In this document: piece after piece, positions 36,513-45,849 of the stretch
How positions within the stretch are numbered: the first letter of the stretch is position 1
Layout: each line of letters starts with the position of its first letter
DNA from: Bacteroidota bacterium
GTDB lineage: Bacteria > Bacteroidota > Bacteroidia > UKL13-3
Reading direction: 5' to 3'
Assembly (NCBI GenBank): GCA_013298895.1
Contig: JAAFJM010000017.1
Span: forward strand, 1-64,000
Length of the DNA stretch: 64,000 bases
Translations under genes and position numbers: made by a program
The notes under the pieces: generated by a model
Told to the model about the DNA's origin: nothing
The model's database searches: none
Seen by the model: the letters and a program-made list of their open reading frames with translations, nothing else

Positions 36513-39458
36513 CTAAGCTTCCCTATCCACCATTGCCAAACGTTTTAGTTCGCTTACTTCTATGCTCATAAAATCGTATTCGTTTACCACTTTGCCTGTA
36601 ATTAAGTAACAGCCCGGACCAGTAAAAGGAAACTGTTTGGCACTTGGCGGAAAATGAACCGTGTCAATCCAATTTCCTTCTAAATCGGTAAAAGTACCAA
36701 AGTACATTTTATCGCCATTGCTGGTGTATGTACGTTTGGTATTTACCCAATAACCAACTATGCTAATGGTTTGGTTTATGTATTTAGGCATTTCTTTGGC
36801 AGTAAAATTATTTGGCAAAGCATGTTTTAACAAACCAAATGGCGAAGCCAACGAAAAACCAAATAAGGCCATTTCATCAAAAGCCTCATCAATTTTTGAA
36901 TGGTTAAAAGCGGGTAATTCCCACTTGGGTAAGTTAACTTTAAACAGCTCTTGTTTGCTTGTTTTTTTTACGTGAGGTTGAATAATGCTGTGTATTTCCC
37001 AAAGCAATTCGGTTTTATTTCTTCTAGTAAAATTAAATGTTCCAGCCTTTACCAAAAGCCGCATTTGCTCTAACGATAAAGGTACACGGGCTATAAAATC
37101 GTGCATATTTTTAAAGTTACCATTTTGCAAACGTTCTTGTAAAATAGCTTGCAAAGTATGTTCGGTTAACTCGGCTATTAAAGCCAAACCCAAATAAATG
37201 GTATTGCCTTCAATGGTACACAAAGCATCGCTATGATTGATGCAAGGCAAATGAATATTGGCACCATGCATTCGTGCTTCGTGTAAGTATAATTCTTTAC
37301 GGTAAAATCCGCCACCATTATTAAGTGTAGCCACCATGTATTCAAGCGGATAATATGCTTTTAAAAACAATGCCTGATAACTTTCAACCGCATAACTAGC
37401 CGAATGCCCTTTGGAAAAAGCAAAATTGGCAAAGCTTTCTATTTGATTCCAAATATCAGTTATGGTGTGCAGTTGATGACCTTTTTTTAAGCAATTTACA
37501 AAAAAGTTTTGCCTAACTTTTTCAAACTCATTGCGCTTTTTAAACTTCCAACTCATGCCTTTGCGCAAATAATCTGCTTCAGCAAGCGTTAGGTCGGCAA
37601 ATAAATGTGCAACTTTTATCACGTCTTCTTGATACACCATTACGCCATAAGTTTCTTCTAAAATATCGTATAATTCAGGCAAAGCAGCACGTGCTTTTTC
37701 ACGCAATTCTGGATGACGGTATCGTAAAATATATTCGCGCATCATACCACTTTTGGCCACACCTGGCCTAATGATAGAACTAGCAGCTACCAAACGCAAA
37801 TAATCATCGGCTCGCAATTTGGCAAGCAACATGCGCATGGCTGGTGATTCCACATAAAAACAACCAATGGTATTGCCTTTGCGAAGCAATGCTTTTATGT
37901 TCTCATCTGTTTTAAAAGCAGCCACATTGTGTACATCTATATCAATACCTTTGTTTTGTTTTACTATATCAATGGTATCTTTAATTTTACCCAATCCACG
38001 CTGGCTTAAAATATCAAATTTATACAAGCCAATATCTTCGGCTTCTAACATACTAAACTGAGTAGTGGCATAACCTTTAGGTGGTAAACTAGTAGCAGTA
38101 TAACAAGTAATTGGTTTTTCAGAAATAATAATTCCGCTAGAATGAATGCTTAAATGACTAGGAAAACCTTTAATTAAATGGCTATACCGAATTACCAAAC
38201 GGCTGATTTCATCCAAACTATTGATGTCGGTGGTACGTTGTAATTTATCAATATCGTTAGGCGGTAAGCCAAATACTTTCCCTAACTCACGTGTAACTGC
38301 ATCGTGCTGAAAAGTATTGTAAGCACCCAATAAAGCAGTGCGTTCAGTGCCAAATCTTTTAAAAATATAAGCTGTTATATCGTCTCTATCTGTCCATGAA
38401 AAATCCATGTCAAAATCGGGCGCATTGCTTCTATGCAAATTGATAAATCGTTCAAAATATAAATCTAACTCTATTGGATCTACATCGGTAATGCGAAGTA
38501 AATACGCCACAATGCTATTGGCTCCACTACCTCGGCCTACGTAATAATAATTTTTATGCCTAGCATAATTAATGATATCCCAATTAATCAAAAAATACGA
38601 AGCAAAATTTAGTTGACCAATTACTTCTAATTCTTTTTCTATGCGTTGCAATACCTGCGCTGATGGATTTGGATAACGATAAGGCAAACCTTTCATACAT
38701 TCATTGCGCAGCAAACTAATATCTGTGGCAATACTATCGGTATAATGTGCTAAATTTTTATTAGTTAATTTTCCATAATCAAAATGTATGTGGCAGCTAT
38801 TTAAAATGTGTTCGGTATTGGTAATTATATGCGGATAGGCTGCATAAGCAGTATACATTTCTTGCTTACTCAGCATCATTTCGGTGCCTTTTGCTTGCTG
38901 GGTGATGGGTAGTTTGCTTAATAAATTATTGGTATCAATGGCACGCAATAACCTATGCGCATTAAACGCTTGTTTGTTAGCAAATGAAACCGTTTGTAAT
39001 GCCACTAATTTGTTTGTTTTTTGCTTAATAGATAAAAAATTTAAGTTACTTAACTCTTTTATGCTAATACCTACAAACTCGTTATTGCGCAGCGGCCAAC
39101 CTTTATAATTACTTAATGGATATACCACAAAAGCATGGTTAAACGCAGGTGCTATTTCGTTAAAATGTGTATTGCTATGCAAATGCAATGAAAGATGCTC
39201 GTTCAGTTCTTTAAAACCTTCGTTATTATTGGCTATGCCAATGTATTGTTGTTGGGCATTATTTCTAAAATCAATGCCAACAATTGGTTTTAAACCGTAG
39301 TTTGGTGCAAGCCGAATGGCATCTAAACAAGCGGATGTATTGTTAATATCGCTGATTACAAAAGTATCGTAACCATTTTGTTGCACTTGTTGCAATAAGG
39401 TTTCAATGGCAAAAGTACCATAGCAAAAACTATAATAGGTATGGCAGTTTAGTAGCAT
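36513..39458 (-). CDS. DNA polymerase III alpha-like (DnaE-family) polymerase, 981 aa
   Basis: Divergent PHP start (LLNCHTYYSFCYGTF), GRGSGANSIVAYLL, APDFDMDFSWTDRDD, YQEDVIKVAHLFADLTLAEADYLRKGMS. Confidence 0.92.
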   Translation of the reverse strand: MLLNCHTYYSFCYGTFAIETLLQQVQQNGYDTFVISDINNTSACLDAIRLAPNYGLKPIVGIDFRNNAQQQYIGIANNNEGFKELNEHLSLHLHSNTHFNEIAPAFNHAFVVYPLSNYKGWPLRNNEFVGISIKELSNLNFLSIKQKTNKLVALQTVSFANKQAFNAHRLLRAIDTNNLLSKLPITQQAKGTEMMLSKQEMYTAYAAYPHIITNTEHILNSCHIHFDYGKLTNKNLAHYTDSIATDISLLRNECMKGLPYRYPNPSAQVLQRIEKELEVIGQLNFASYFLINWDIINYARHKNYYYVGRGSGANSIVAYLLRITDVDPIELDLYFERFINLHRSNAPDFDMDFSWTDRDDITAYIFKRFGTERTALLGAYNTFQHDAVTRELGKVFGLPPNDIDKLQRTTDINSLDEISRLVIRYSHLIKGFPSHLSIHSSGIIISEKPITCYTATSLPPKGYATTQFSMLEAEDIGLYKFDILSQRGLGKIKDTIDIVKQNKGIDIDVHNVAAFKTDENIKALLRKGNTIGCFYVESPAMRMLLAKLRADDYLRLVAASSIIRPGVAKSGMMREYILRYRHPELREKARAALPELYDILEETYGVMVYQEDVIKVAHLFADLTLAEADYLRKGMSWKFKKRNEFEKVRQNFFVNCLKKGHQLHTITDIWNQIESFANFAFSKGHSASYAVESYQALFLKAYYPLEYMVATLNNGGGFYRKELYLHEARMHGANIHLPCINHSDALCTIEGNTIYLGLALIAELTEHTLQAILQERLQNGNFKNMHDFIARVPLSLEQMRLLVKAGTFNFTRRNKTELLWEIHSIIQPHVKKTSKQELFKVNLPKWELPAFNHSKIDEAFDEMALFGFSLASPFGLLKHALPNNFTAKEMPKYINQTISIVGYWVNTKRTYTSNGDKMYFGTFTDLEGNWIDTVHFPPSAKQFPFTGPGCYLITGKVVNEYDFMSIEVSELKRLAMVDREA

Positions 39459-39518
39459 TTTTTTATCTATATTTTTAAATGATTTTAAAAATCATCGATG
39501 TTTTATATTCATAAGTTC

Positions 39519-39720
39519 GCCCTTACAGGGCTTAACTTTGTCTTTAATTATTTCTACCATAAGTAAATCCCTATGGGATTATTATTTGGATACATTTCTC
39601 AATAATTAATTATTATAAATAGCCTCGTAGAGGCGATCTTATGGTAGCAATAAATCAAATAATTTAATAAAGTTCCATAGGAACGACCCTAAGGTAGCAA
39701 TGGTCCCGATTGCTATCGGG
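39519..39720. repeat. Cluster of short palindromes (REP-like)
   Basis: gccct-tac-agggc (39519), aatccctatgggatt (39566), gcctcgtagaggc (39622), gttccataggaac (39672), cccgattgctatcggg (39705). Confidence 0.8.
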
Positions 39721-39812
39721 ATTAACCCGTTGAAAAAAAGATGCAAACCCAACCCGAACATTATATTTATTCGTATTACCACCAGTTTCACTAGTGGCTA
39801 TTCATATCAAAC

Positions 39813-41018
39813 CTATTTATTTTTATTATCTACATTCAATTTTTTACCACTAAACGAGTTAAAATCATGGCTTTTAAAATCCATGCCAGCGGCTCTGTTA
39901 ACAGCATCTTTACCATAACGCTTGCGTATTTTATCCATAGCTTGATATAACTGTATTTGCTGCAATGTTTGCTCAAACAAATTATACTGGTGTCCGCCCT
40001 GTACCAAATGACTAAACCTAACACCAATTAACCGAATGAGCATACGTTTTTGATACAATTTTTCAAATAAATCGTTTACCTTTTCAATCAAAATATGGTC
40101 TAAAGAAGTATAAGGAATACGGGCTTGCATGGTGAAAGTGTTAAAATCAGAGTACCTAATTTTTACCGTTACACAAGCTGTTAATTTTTGTTCGCTGCGC
40201 AATTGAAACGCCAATTTTTCGGTCATGCCAATTAACAAACCTTTTAAAGCTTTTACATCAATGGTATCTTTATCGAAAGTTTGTTCGGTTGAAATAGATT
40301 TACGCTCGGTATAAGGCACCACCAACGAGTTATCAATGCCATTGGCTTTTTTCCAAATTACACCTCCATTTTCACCCAACACCTGTTGTAATAAAACCAT
40401 GGGCATTTGCTGTAAAGTATTAATATACATAATACCCATATCGCGCAATACTTGGTACGTTTTATCGCCCACCATGGGTATTTTTTTTACAGATAAAGGT
40501 GCTAAAAATGTTTTTTCAGTTCCTAATGGAATTTCCTTTTGTCCGTTTGGTTTGGCCTCGCCTGTACCTACCTTCGATACGGTTTTATTGCCCGAAAGGG
40601 CAAACGAAATAGGCAAATTGGTTTCGCGGGTAATTTTTTGCCTAAGCTCGGTAGCTAATTTATAACAACCAAAAAATTTATCCATGCCCGTTAAATCAAT
40701 ATAAAACTCATCGATGGATGATTTTTCGTACAAAGGCACATCGCCTGCTATAATTTCGGTTACCATGTTTGAATAATAGCTGTATTGGCTACTATCGCCA
40801 CGCACCAAAATGGCATCAGGACAAAGCTGCCTAGCTTGTTTCATAGGCATAGCCGAATGAATGCCAAAAGCACGAGCTTCATAACTACAAGCAGCCACCA
40901 CGCCCCTATCGCTAGCTCCTCCAACCAAAACTGGTTTGCCATATAAAGCAGGGTTGTTCAATCTTTCAACCGAAACAAAAAAAGAATCCAAATCAATATG
41001 TACTATTTGCCTTTCCAT
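39813..41018 (-). CDS. dinB: Y-family DNA polymerase (Pol IV-like)
   Basis: VHIDLDSFFVSVERLNNPALYGKPVLVGG, YEKSSIDEFYIDLTGMD. Confidence 0.93.
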   Translation of the reverse strand: MERQIVHIDLDSFFVSVERLNNPALYGKPVLVGGASDRGVVAACSYEARAFGIHSAMPMKQARQLCPDAILVRGDSSQYSYYSNMVTEIIAGDVPLYEKSSIDEFYIDLTGMDKFFGCYKLATELRQKITRETNLPISFALSGNKTVSKVGTGEAKPNGQKEIPLGTEKTFLAPLSVKKIPMVGDKTYQVLRDMGIMYINTLQQMPMVLLQQVLGENGGVIWKKANGIDNSLVVPYTERKSISTEQTFDKDTIDVKALKGLLIGMTEKLAFQLRSEQKLTACVTVKIRYSDFNTFTMQARIPYTSLDHILIEKVNDLFEKLYQKRMLIRLIGVRFSHLVQGGHQYNLFEQTLQQIQLYQAMDKIRKRYGKDAVNRAAGMDFKSHDFNSFSGKKLNVDNKNK

Positions 41019-41071
41019 TTTGCCTAATTATTGTGATTGTTTGATTATAAAAAGATTGTTCAGCTAACTTA

Positions 41072-41263
41072 TTTTGTCATTGTAAAAGTGGAGATTGAAC
41101 TATTTAAAGGGTGTAATCAAATTAAATAATTAACCAGAACAACAAAGGTTACTGGTTTTATAAGCAATAACCTTTGTTAGTTATGGTTATGCCGCCTTAA
41201 CTATTTTAAAAATTAATCGTTAGCGGTATAACCAATCTCCACTTAGTAATACAATGAAAAAAT
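41072..41263. repeat. ~190-bp MITE-like element with terminal inverted repeats and internal hairpins
   Basis: Left arm attttgtcattgtaaaagtggagattg (41072-41098) pairs with caatctccacttagtaatacaatgaaaaaat (41233-41263); internal aacaaaggtta/taacctttgtt. Confidence 0.7.
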
Positions 41264-41312
41264 GTTTGTTGAAAACAGTATGCAATATTACCAATAATTT
41301 TAGTATTATTGT

Positions 41313-41327
41313 GCTAAATATTTTAGC
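41313..41327 (+). promoter_or_regulatory. Candidate operator/leader palindrome abutting the S24 regulator ATG
   Basis: gctaaa-tat-tttagc perfect 6-bp arms ending one base before ATG 41328. Confidence 0.35.
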
Positions 41328-42086
41328 ATGAGTAAGATTTCTAGTAACATCAAGCATTTAAGGCAATTAAAAAAATGGTCGCAGGAGCAATTGGCTACAG
41401 CCCTAGATAGTACGCGCTCTCGCATAGGTTCGTACGAGGAAGAACGTTGCGATCCGCCAGTTGAGACCTTGATTAAGATTTCGAATTTGTTTCATATTTC
41501 GATTGATGCATTGGTAAAATGCGATTTGCGAACGGTAGAAACTGAACAACTGATTAAGGTGGGCGAAAACCGAATTTTATTCCCTATTATGGTTGATAAA
41601 AACAATAACGATTTGGTGGAAGTAGTAACGGTAAAAGCTTCGGCTGGTTATTTAAATGGTTATTCCGATCCTGAATTTATTGAAAGTTTGCCTTTAATGA
41701 ATTTGCCTTTTAGGGTAATTGGTAAACACCGAGCGTTTCCTATTAAAGGCGATTCGATGCCACCGCTTAAAGATGGTAGTTATGTAATTGGAAAGTTTGT
41801 GGAATCAATTAACCACATACGTAATGGAAGTACTTATGTGCTCATTACCCGCGATGAAGGTGTGGTTTATAAACGTGTGTTTAGAACAGATAATAACTTA
41901 CAATTGGTTTCGGATAATAAAAACTACGAGCCTTATATTATTCATGCCTCTACTGTAATTGAAATTTGGGAGTTTGTATGCAACCTAAACATGAGCGATA
42001 CCAAAGAAGAAGAATTGAATTTAGATAGCATCATGGCTATGTTGCGCAGCATGAGGGTAGAAATAGAAAGTTTGAAAAAGAATTAG
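41328..42086 (+). CDS. XRE-family HTH + S24/LexA-like peptidase regulator
   Basis: HTH IKHLRQLKKWSQEQLATALDSTRSRIGSYE; candidate Ala-Gly site KASAGYLNGY; serine motif IKGDSMPPL; lysine region GVVYKRVF. Confidence 0.88.
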   Translation: MSKISSNIKHLRQLKKWSQEQLATALDSTRSRIGSYEEERCDPPVETLIKISNLFHISIDALVKCDLRTVETEQLIKVGENRILFPIMVDKNNNDLVEVVTVKASAGYLNGYSDPEFIESLPLMNLPFRVIGKHRAFPIKGDSMPPLKDGSYVIGKFVESINHIRNGSTYVLITRDEGVVYKRVFRTDNNLQLVSDNKNYEPYIIHASTVIEIWEFVCNLNMSDTKEEELNLDSIMAMLRSMRVEIESLKKN

Positions 42087-42098
42087 GGGGGAATAAAA

Positions 42099-42926
42099 AT
42101 GAATGAAATTATATATAAATATTTAGGCCCTAAAAGAGTAGAATATTTAGAAAATGAACTAATTAGTTTTACAACACCTAAAATGTTAAACGATCCTTTT
42201 GAATGCTACCCTGGTCTTGATTCTAGTTTAATTGAATTTACTATTTTCAATGAATTTTTTTCGAATCATTTCATCGAACTTATTACGAGTAACTTCATTC
42301 CTGATTATTTAAAAAGGGATAAAATAAACAACTTATACAAAAAGTACCAATCATCAGTAATTAATGTTAAATCAAATTTTGAAACAATAATCAATAATTT
42401 CAATAAACTAAATAATGAAGTAAATAGTCAAATTGGAATTTTATCACTTTCTCGCAATTGGTCAAAGACATTGATGTGGTCTCATTATGCAGAATCGCAT
42501 CAAGGATTTGTTATAGGTTTCAATTCTCAACATGAATTTTTCAAAGGAACATCTAACAAAATGATTACCGAATTACTACCTGTAACCTATAATCAAGAAA
42601 GAACACAAACACCCTTGGTATTGAAAAACAATTTTGAGTATACAAAAAATGTAGTTCTACTAAAACATATTGATTGGAAATATGAAGAGGAAGAACGTAT
42701 GATAGGCTATCTAAAACACTGTGATAAAGTTGTTAATGTTGGAACAAATAATTTTCATTTATTCAAACTTCCACATGATGCTATTGAAGAAATAATTATT
42801 GGGTATTATTCTGACAAAAACTTAACAGATTTACTTACAGATTTTGCTTTAAAAAGAAACATACAACTATATAGAGCAGATTTATCAAAGACAAAGTTTG
42901 ATATGGAAAGAGTTTTTATAAAATAA
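42099..42926 (+). CDS. DUF2971-like protein
   Basis: IIYKYLGPKRVEYLENELISFTTPKMLNDPFECYPG; LSLSRNWSKTLMWSHYAESHQGFVIGF. Confidence 0.8.
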   Translation: MNEIIYKYLGPKRVEYLENELISFTTPKMLNDPFECYPGLDSSLIEFTIFNEFFSNHFIELITSNFIPDYLKRDKINNLYKKYQSSVINVKSNFETIINNFNKLNNEVNSQIGILSLSRNWSKTLMWSHYAESHQGFVIGFNSQHEFFKGTSNKMITELLPVTYNQERTQTPLVLKNNFEYTKNVVLLKHIDWKYEEEERMIGYLKHCDKVVNVGTNNFHLFKLPHDAIEEIIIGYYSDKNLTDLLTDFALKRNIQLYRADLSKTKFDMERVFIK

Positions 42927-42980
42927 ATACCATACTTAACAACAAGCGAAACCTTCAATTTAATATCAATACACAGATAA

Positions 42981-43168
42981 CAATCCTGAAAGGATTGAAT
43001 ATGAATAGCCACGCATGCAATGCGTGGATGAAAATGAGCCAAACAAAACAACTCTGAAGGAGTTGAATATTCATGCTGTTATTTAACCCTTTCAGGGTTA
43101 GTTTATATTTAAATAAATAACCGTGGGTTGCCACGCACGGCTATTCAAATTCAACTCTTTCAGAGTTG
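42981..43168. repeat. Cluster of six short palindromes (REP-like)
   Basis: caatcctgaaaggattg, ccacgcatgcaatgcgtgg, caactctgaaggagttg, aaccctttcagggtt, ccgtgggttgccacgcacgg, caactctttcagagttg. Confidence 0.88.
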
Positions 43169-43244
43169 AGGAAAAATGTAATTTAGTTTTTTACTTTAAC
43201 AATGAATATTGTTTATTTGGAAAATCATCAAATAAAAACAACAA

Positions 43245-43631
43245 ATGCATATATTCGATGCTATCAATAAAGATGTAACCATACAACGTATAACTATCAA
43301 AATATTTGAACTATTTGAAGATAATTTCTTTGAAACTTATATTGAAGAAAATGAAACAAAAATAGTAGATTATTGGGAAGGTGATTTATGTGCTATTGGT
43401 CTAAAAAAAGACAATAAAGTGGTTTATATTTCAACATGGGATTTTAGATTTTATAAACCAGATAAAATGAAATATTACGTTGATTTTGAAACGATAAACA
43501 TAAACACGCTAGAAACGTTAGAAGTAGTAAAAAATTTAGATAAGATAAATGAAGAAATTCTGTTGAATGAAGTGGTTTCTTTCTTTAAAAATTATAACGG
43601 TTCTAACCAATTAAGTTCTACATTCATATAA
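43245..43631 (+). CDS. Hypothetical protein
   Basis: 128-aa ORF, acidic; no family recognised. Confidence 0.5.
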   Translation: MHIFDAINKDVTIQRITIKIFELFEDNFFETYIEENETKIVDYWEGDLCAIGLKKDNKVVYISTWDFRFYKPDKMKYYVDFETININTLETLEVVKNLDKINEEILLNEVVSFFKNYNGSNQLSSTFI

Positions 43632-43652
43632 CTCTGCGCATACAATTCGAGG

Positions 43653-44441
43653 TTAAAACAAAGTAAATGGTTCTACTAACTCTTTATAAATATACTCCTC
43701 GTCAGCTCCTGCTAAATTGCCAAATGCATTTTTTCCTCTTACATTTCTTACAGTGTGAGTTTCCAATAATTCATCTGCAAAAGGCAATACTAAATTCAGC
43801 AATTCCAATTTATTAGCATCATTTTTACAATCAATTAACCAATTGTTTTGGCTCTCCTTTGTTAAAATAACAGGCATTCGAGGTTCATTAATTTGGGGAT
43901 TGTTATGAATTTTACTCAATTTTTTATTCCCTTTAGTGGTAACAATACTGCATGTTTTAATAACTTCACCAGTTTGGCTATCTACCCACTCGTCCCATAA
44001 TCCGGCTAATGCCAAAGGTTCACCATTTTTGGGAGCAATATGGTAAGGAAAAGTTTTGCCATATGCATGATGGTGTTCATAAAATGCATCTAAATAAATA
44101 AGACATCTTTTATTTTTGGCTGAATTTTGAAATGATGGTTTTTCAAAAATTGTTTCGCCTTTTGCATTTAAATTGTAATTCCAAGCAGTTTGAGCTTGTT
44201 GTTTATTTTTAACCCAATTTGGTATTAATCCCCAAACAAAAGCCTGTGGAATAAATGGCGTTTGGTTTGTAAAAACTAATAACTTAGGATGCGTAAATCC
44301 TGATACATAAAAATACTTTTCTAAATGATTACTTACTTTTTCCAACTCCTTTTCCAAAGCAGCAATTATTTCTGGATCATCGCTCCTATGTTTGGCATAT
44401 TTAATGGCCAATTTCAATCCTGATTTAGCATCGTAACACAT
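43653..44441 (-). CDS. SOS response-associated peptidase (SRAP/HMCES/YedK family)
   Basis: Starts MCYDAKSG (catalytic Cys2); LIYLDAFYEHHH; LALAGLWDEWVD; CSIVTTKGNKKLSKIHNNPQINEPRMPVIL. Confidence 0.92.
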   Translation of the reverse strand: MCYDAKSGLKLAIKYAKHRSDDPEIIAALEKELEKVSNHLEKYFYVSGFTHPKLLVFTNQTPFIPQAFVWGLIPNWVKNKQQAQTAWNYNLNAKGETIFEKPSFQNSAKNKRCLIYLDAFYEHHHAYGKTFPYHIAPKNGEPLALAGLWDEWVDSQTGEVIKTCSIVTTKGNKKLSKIHNNPQINEPRMPVILTKESQNNWLIDCKNDANKLELLNLVLPFADELLETHTVRNVRGKNAFGNLAGADEEYIYKELVEPFTLF

Positions 44442-44560
44442 AATAGTTTTATTAAATTTTATTGAGAGCTGTCATACCAAAATCAATGTCTTCAGGATTT
44501 GTTACTTGTCCAAATTTCATGCTTATAGTAATTGTTTGGCTGCAAGGTATTAAAAAAGTA

Positions 44561-44610
44561 TAATACAAAATAAAAGCCCTTCAAAATTGAAGAGCTTTTA
44601 TTTTGTATTA
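44561..44610 (-). terminator. Intrinsic terminator overlapping the stop codon of the efflux adaptor
   Basis: taatacaaaataaaagc...gcttttattttgtatta 17-bp perfect arms. Confidence 0.8.
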
Positions 44611-45849
44611 TTCCTCCGCTTTGTTTTTACTTGTCATTAACAGGTTATAAGCTCCTTGCGTTACAATTTGTTTATTATCAAAATCTTTAACATTTAATAT
44701 TTCAATAAAACCATTTTCGGTAGCACCAACTGTAACTGGCATCATTTCAAAGTCGTTTTTATCAATTGCAACAAATACATACTGATTTCCTTCAAACCTA
44801 ACTATCGCATCAACTGGAAGGGTGTTGGCTTTGTTGTTTTTTAGTTCTATTTCTGCATTCATATACATACCTGGAAGCAAGGTTCTATCATAATCTAAAA
44901 AGTGGCAATGCACTTCGGTTATCCTATCTTTTGATACAGAATGACCCACCAAAATAATTTCGCATGGATGTTTTTCATTAGGTTTATTGTTTGTATAAGC
45001 CACCAATTTTTGTCCAATTTCTATTTGAGCCAAATCCTTTTCAAAAATGGTTAATGCTAAGTGAATATCGGTTGGATTTACCAATTCAAACAATACCTCG
45101 CTAGGCTGCGTGTATTTGCCAATATTTACATTTACCATAGTTACATATCCGTTAATTGGTGAGTAAATATTAATGCTTTTTGAAATGGTATTTTCATTCA
45201 CCGTTTCAGGATTGAGACCTATTAGTTTTAATTTTTCAGCCAATGATTTTAAAGTGATTTTTTGAGAAATAAACTCTGATTCGGTTTGTTGGAAAACCTT
45301 ATCGCTACTAGCTTTGCTTTGGTTTAGTTCTTTTTGTCGGTTATATTCATTTTGAATAAAATGTAGTTTGGCTTTGGCCATTAAATAATCTTGTTGCAAT
45401 TGGATGTACTGTTGATCTTCCATTACAGCTATTACCTCGCCTTTGCTTACATGCATGCCTGGCAATAGTTTGGTCGATTTTAAATAACCACCTAACGGTA
45501 CACTTACCGATACCATGTTTTGTGGTGGCACATCTATTTTCCCATTTACTTTTAATGTGCTTGATATGCTTTTTTGCTCTAATTTACCTAACACCACATT
45601 GGCATTAGTTAATTGCTCATTGGTTAAAGTTACCATTGCAGGATTAGCTGTTTCCGCAGTTTTTTCTTCCGTTTTATTATTGCCGCAGGCAATAATAAAA
45701 GTTGCAGTTACAAACAATAAAATGGTTCTTATTATAAAGTTTGATTGGATTGAGATTGCCACGCTTCGCTCGCAATGACGTTTAATTAAATTGATATTAA
45801 TTTTAGTGGCTAGTGGCCAGAAGCCGGAAGCTAGTTGCTTATTTTTCAT
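44608..45849 (-). CDS. RND efflux periplasmic adaptor (HlyD/CusB-like) lipoprotein; preferred start 45849
   Basis: Lipobox LLFVTATFIIACGNN; barrel-sandwich PLGGYLKSTKLLPGMHVSKGEVIAVME; ATGA overlap of the ATG at 45849 with the CDF stop. Confidence 0.88.
   Translation of the reverse strand: MKNKQLASGFWPLATKININLIKRHCERSVAISIQSNFIIRTILLFVTATFIIACGNNKTEEKTAETANPAMVTLTNEQLTNANVVLGKLEQKSISSTLKVNGKIDVPPQNMVSVSVPLGGYLKSTKLLPGMHVSKGEVIAVMEDQQYIQLQQDYLMAKAKLHFIQNEYNRQKELNQSKASSDKVFQQTESEFISQKITLKSLAEKLKLIGLNPETVNENTISKSINIYSPINGYVTMVNVNIGKYTQPSEVLFELVNPTDIHLALTIFEKDLAQIEIGQKLVAYTNNKPNEKHPCEIILVGHSVSKDRITEVHCHFLDYDRTLLPGMYMNAEIELKNNKANTLPVDAIVRFEGNQYVFVAIDKNDFEMMPVTVGATENGFIEILNVKDFDNKQIVTQGAYNLLMTSKNKAEE
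45752..45780. repeat. Dispersed palindromic repeat inside the adaptor gene (translates RHCERSVAIS)
   Basis: gagattgccacgcttcgctcgcaatgacg; related to gagattgccactcacgccttggcgtgatcgcaatgacg near 20780-20820. Confidence 0.8.

Noticed and set aside
39686-39700. gaccctaaggtagcaa resembling a 23S rRNA segment (cctaaggtagcg)
   Set aside because: Only about 11 bases match and the surroundings are palindromic repeats, with no rRNA context.
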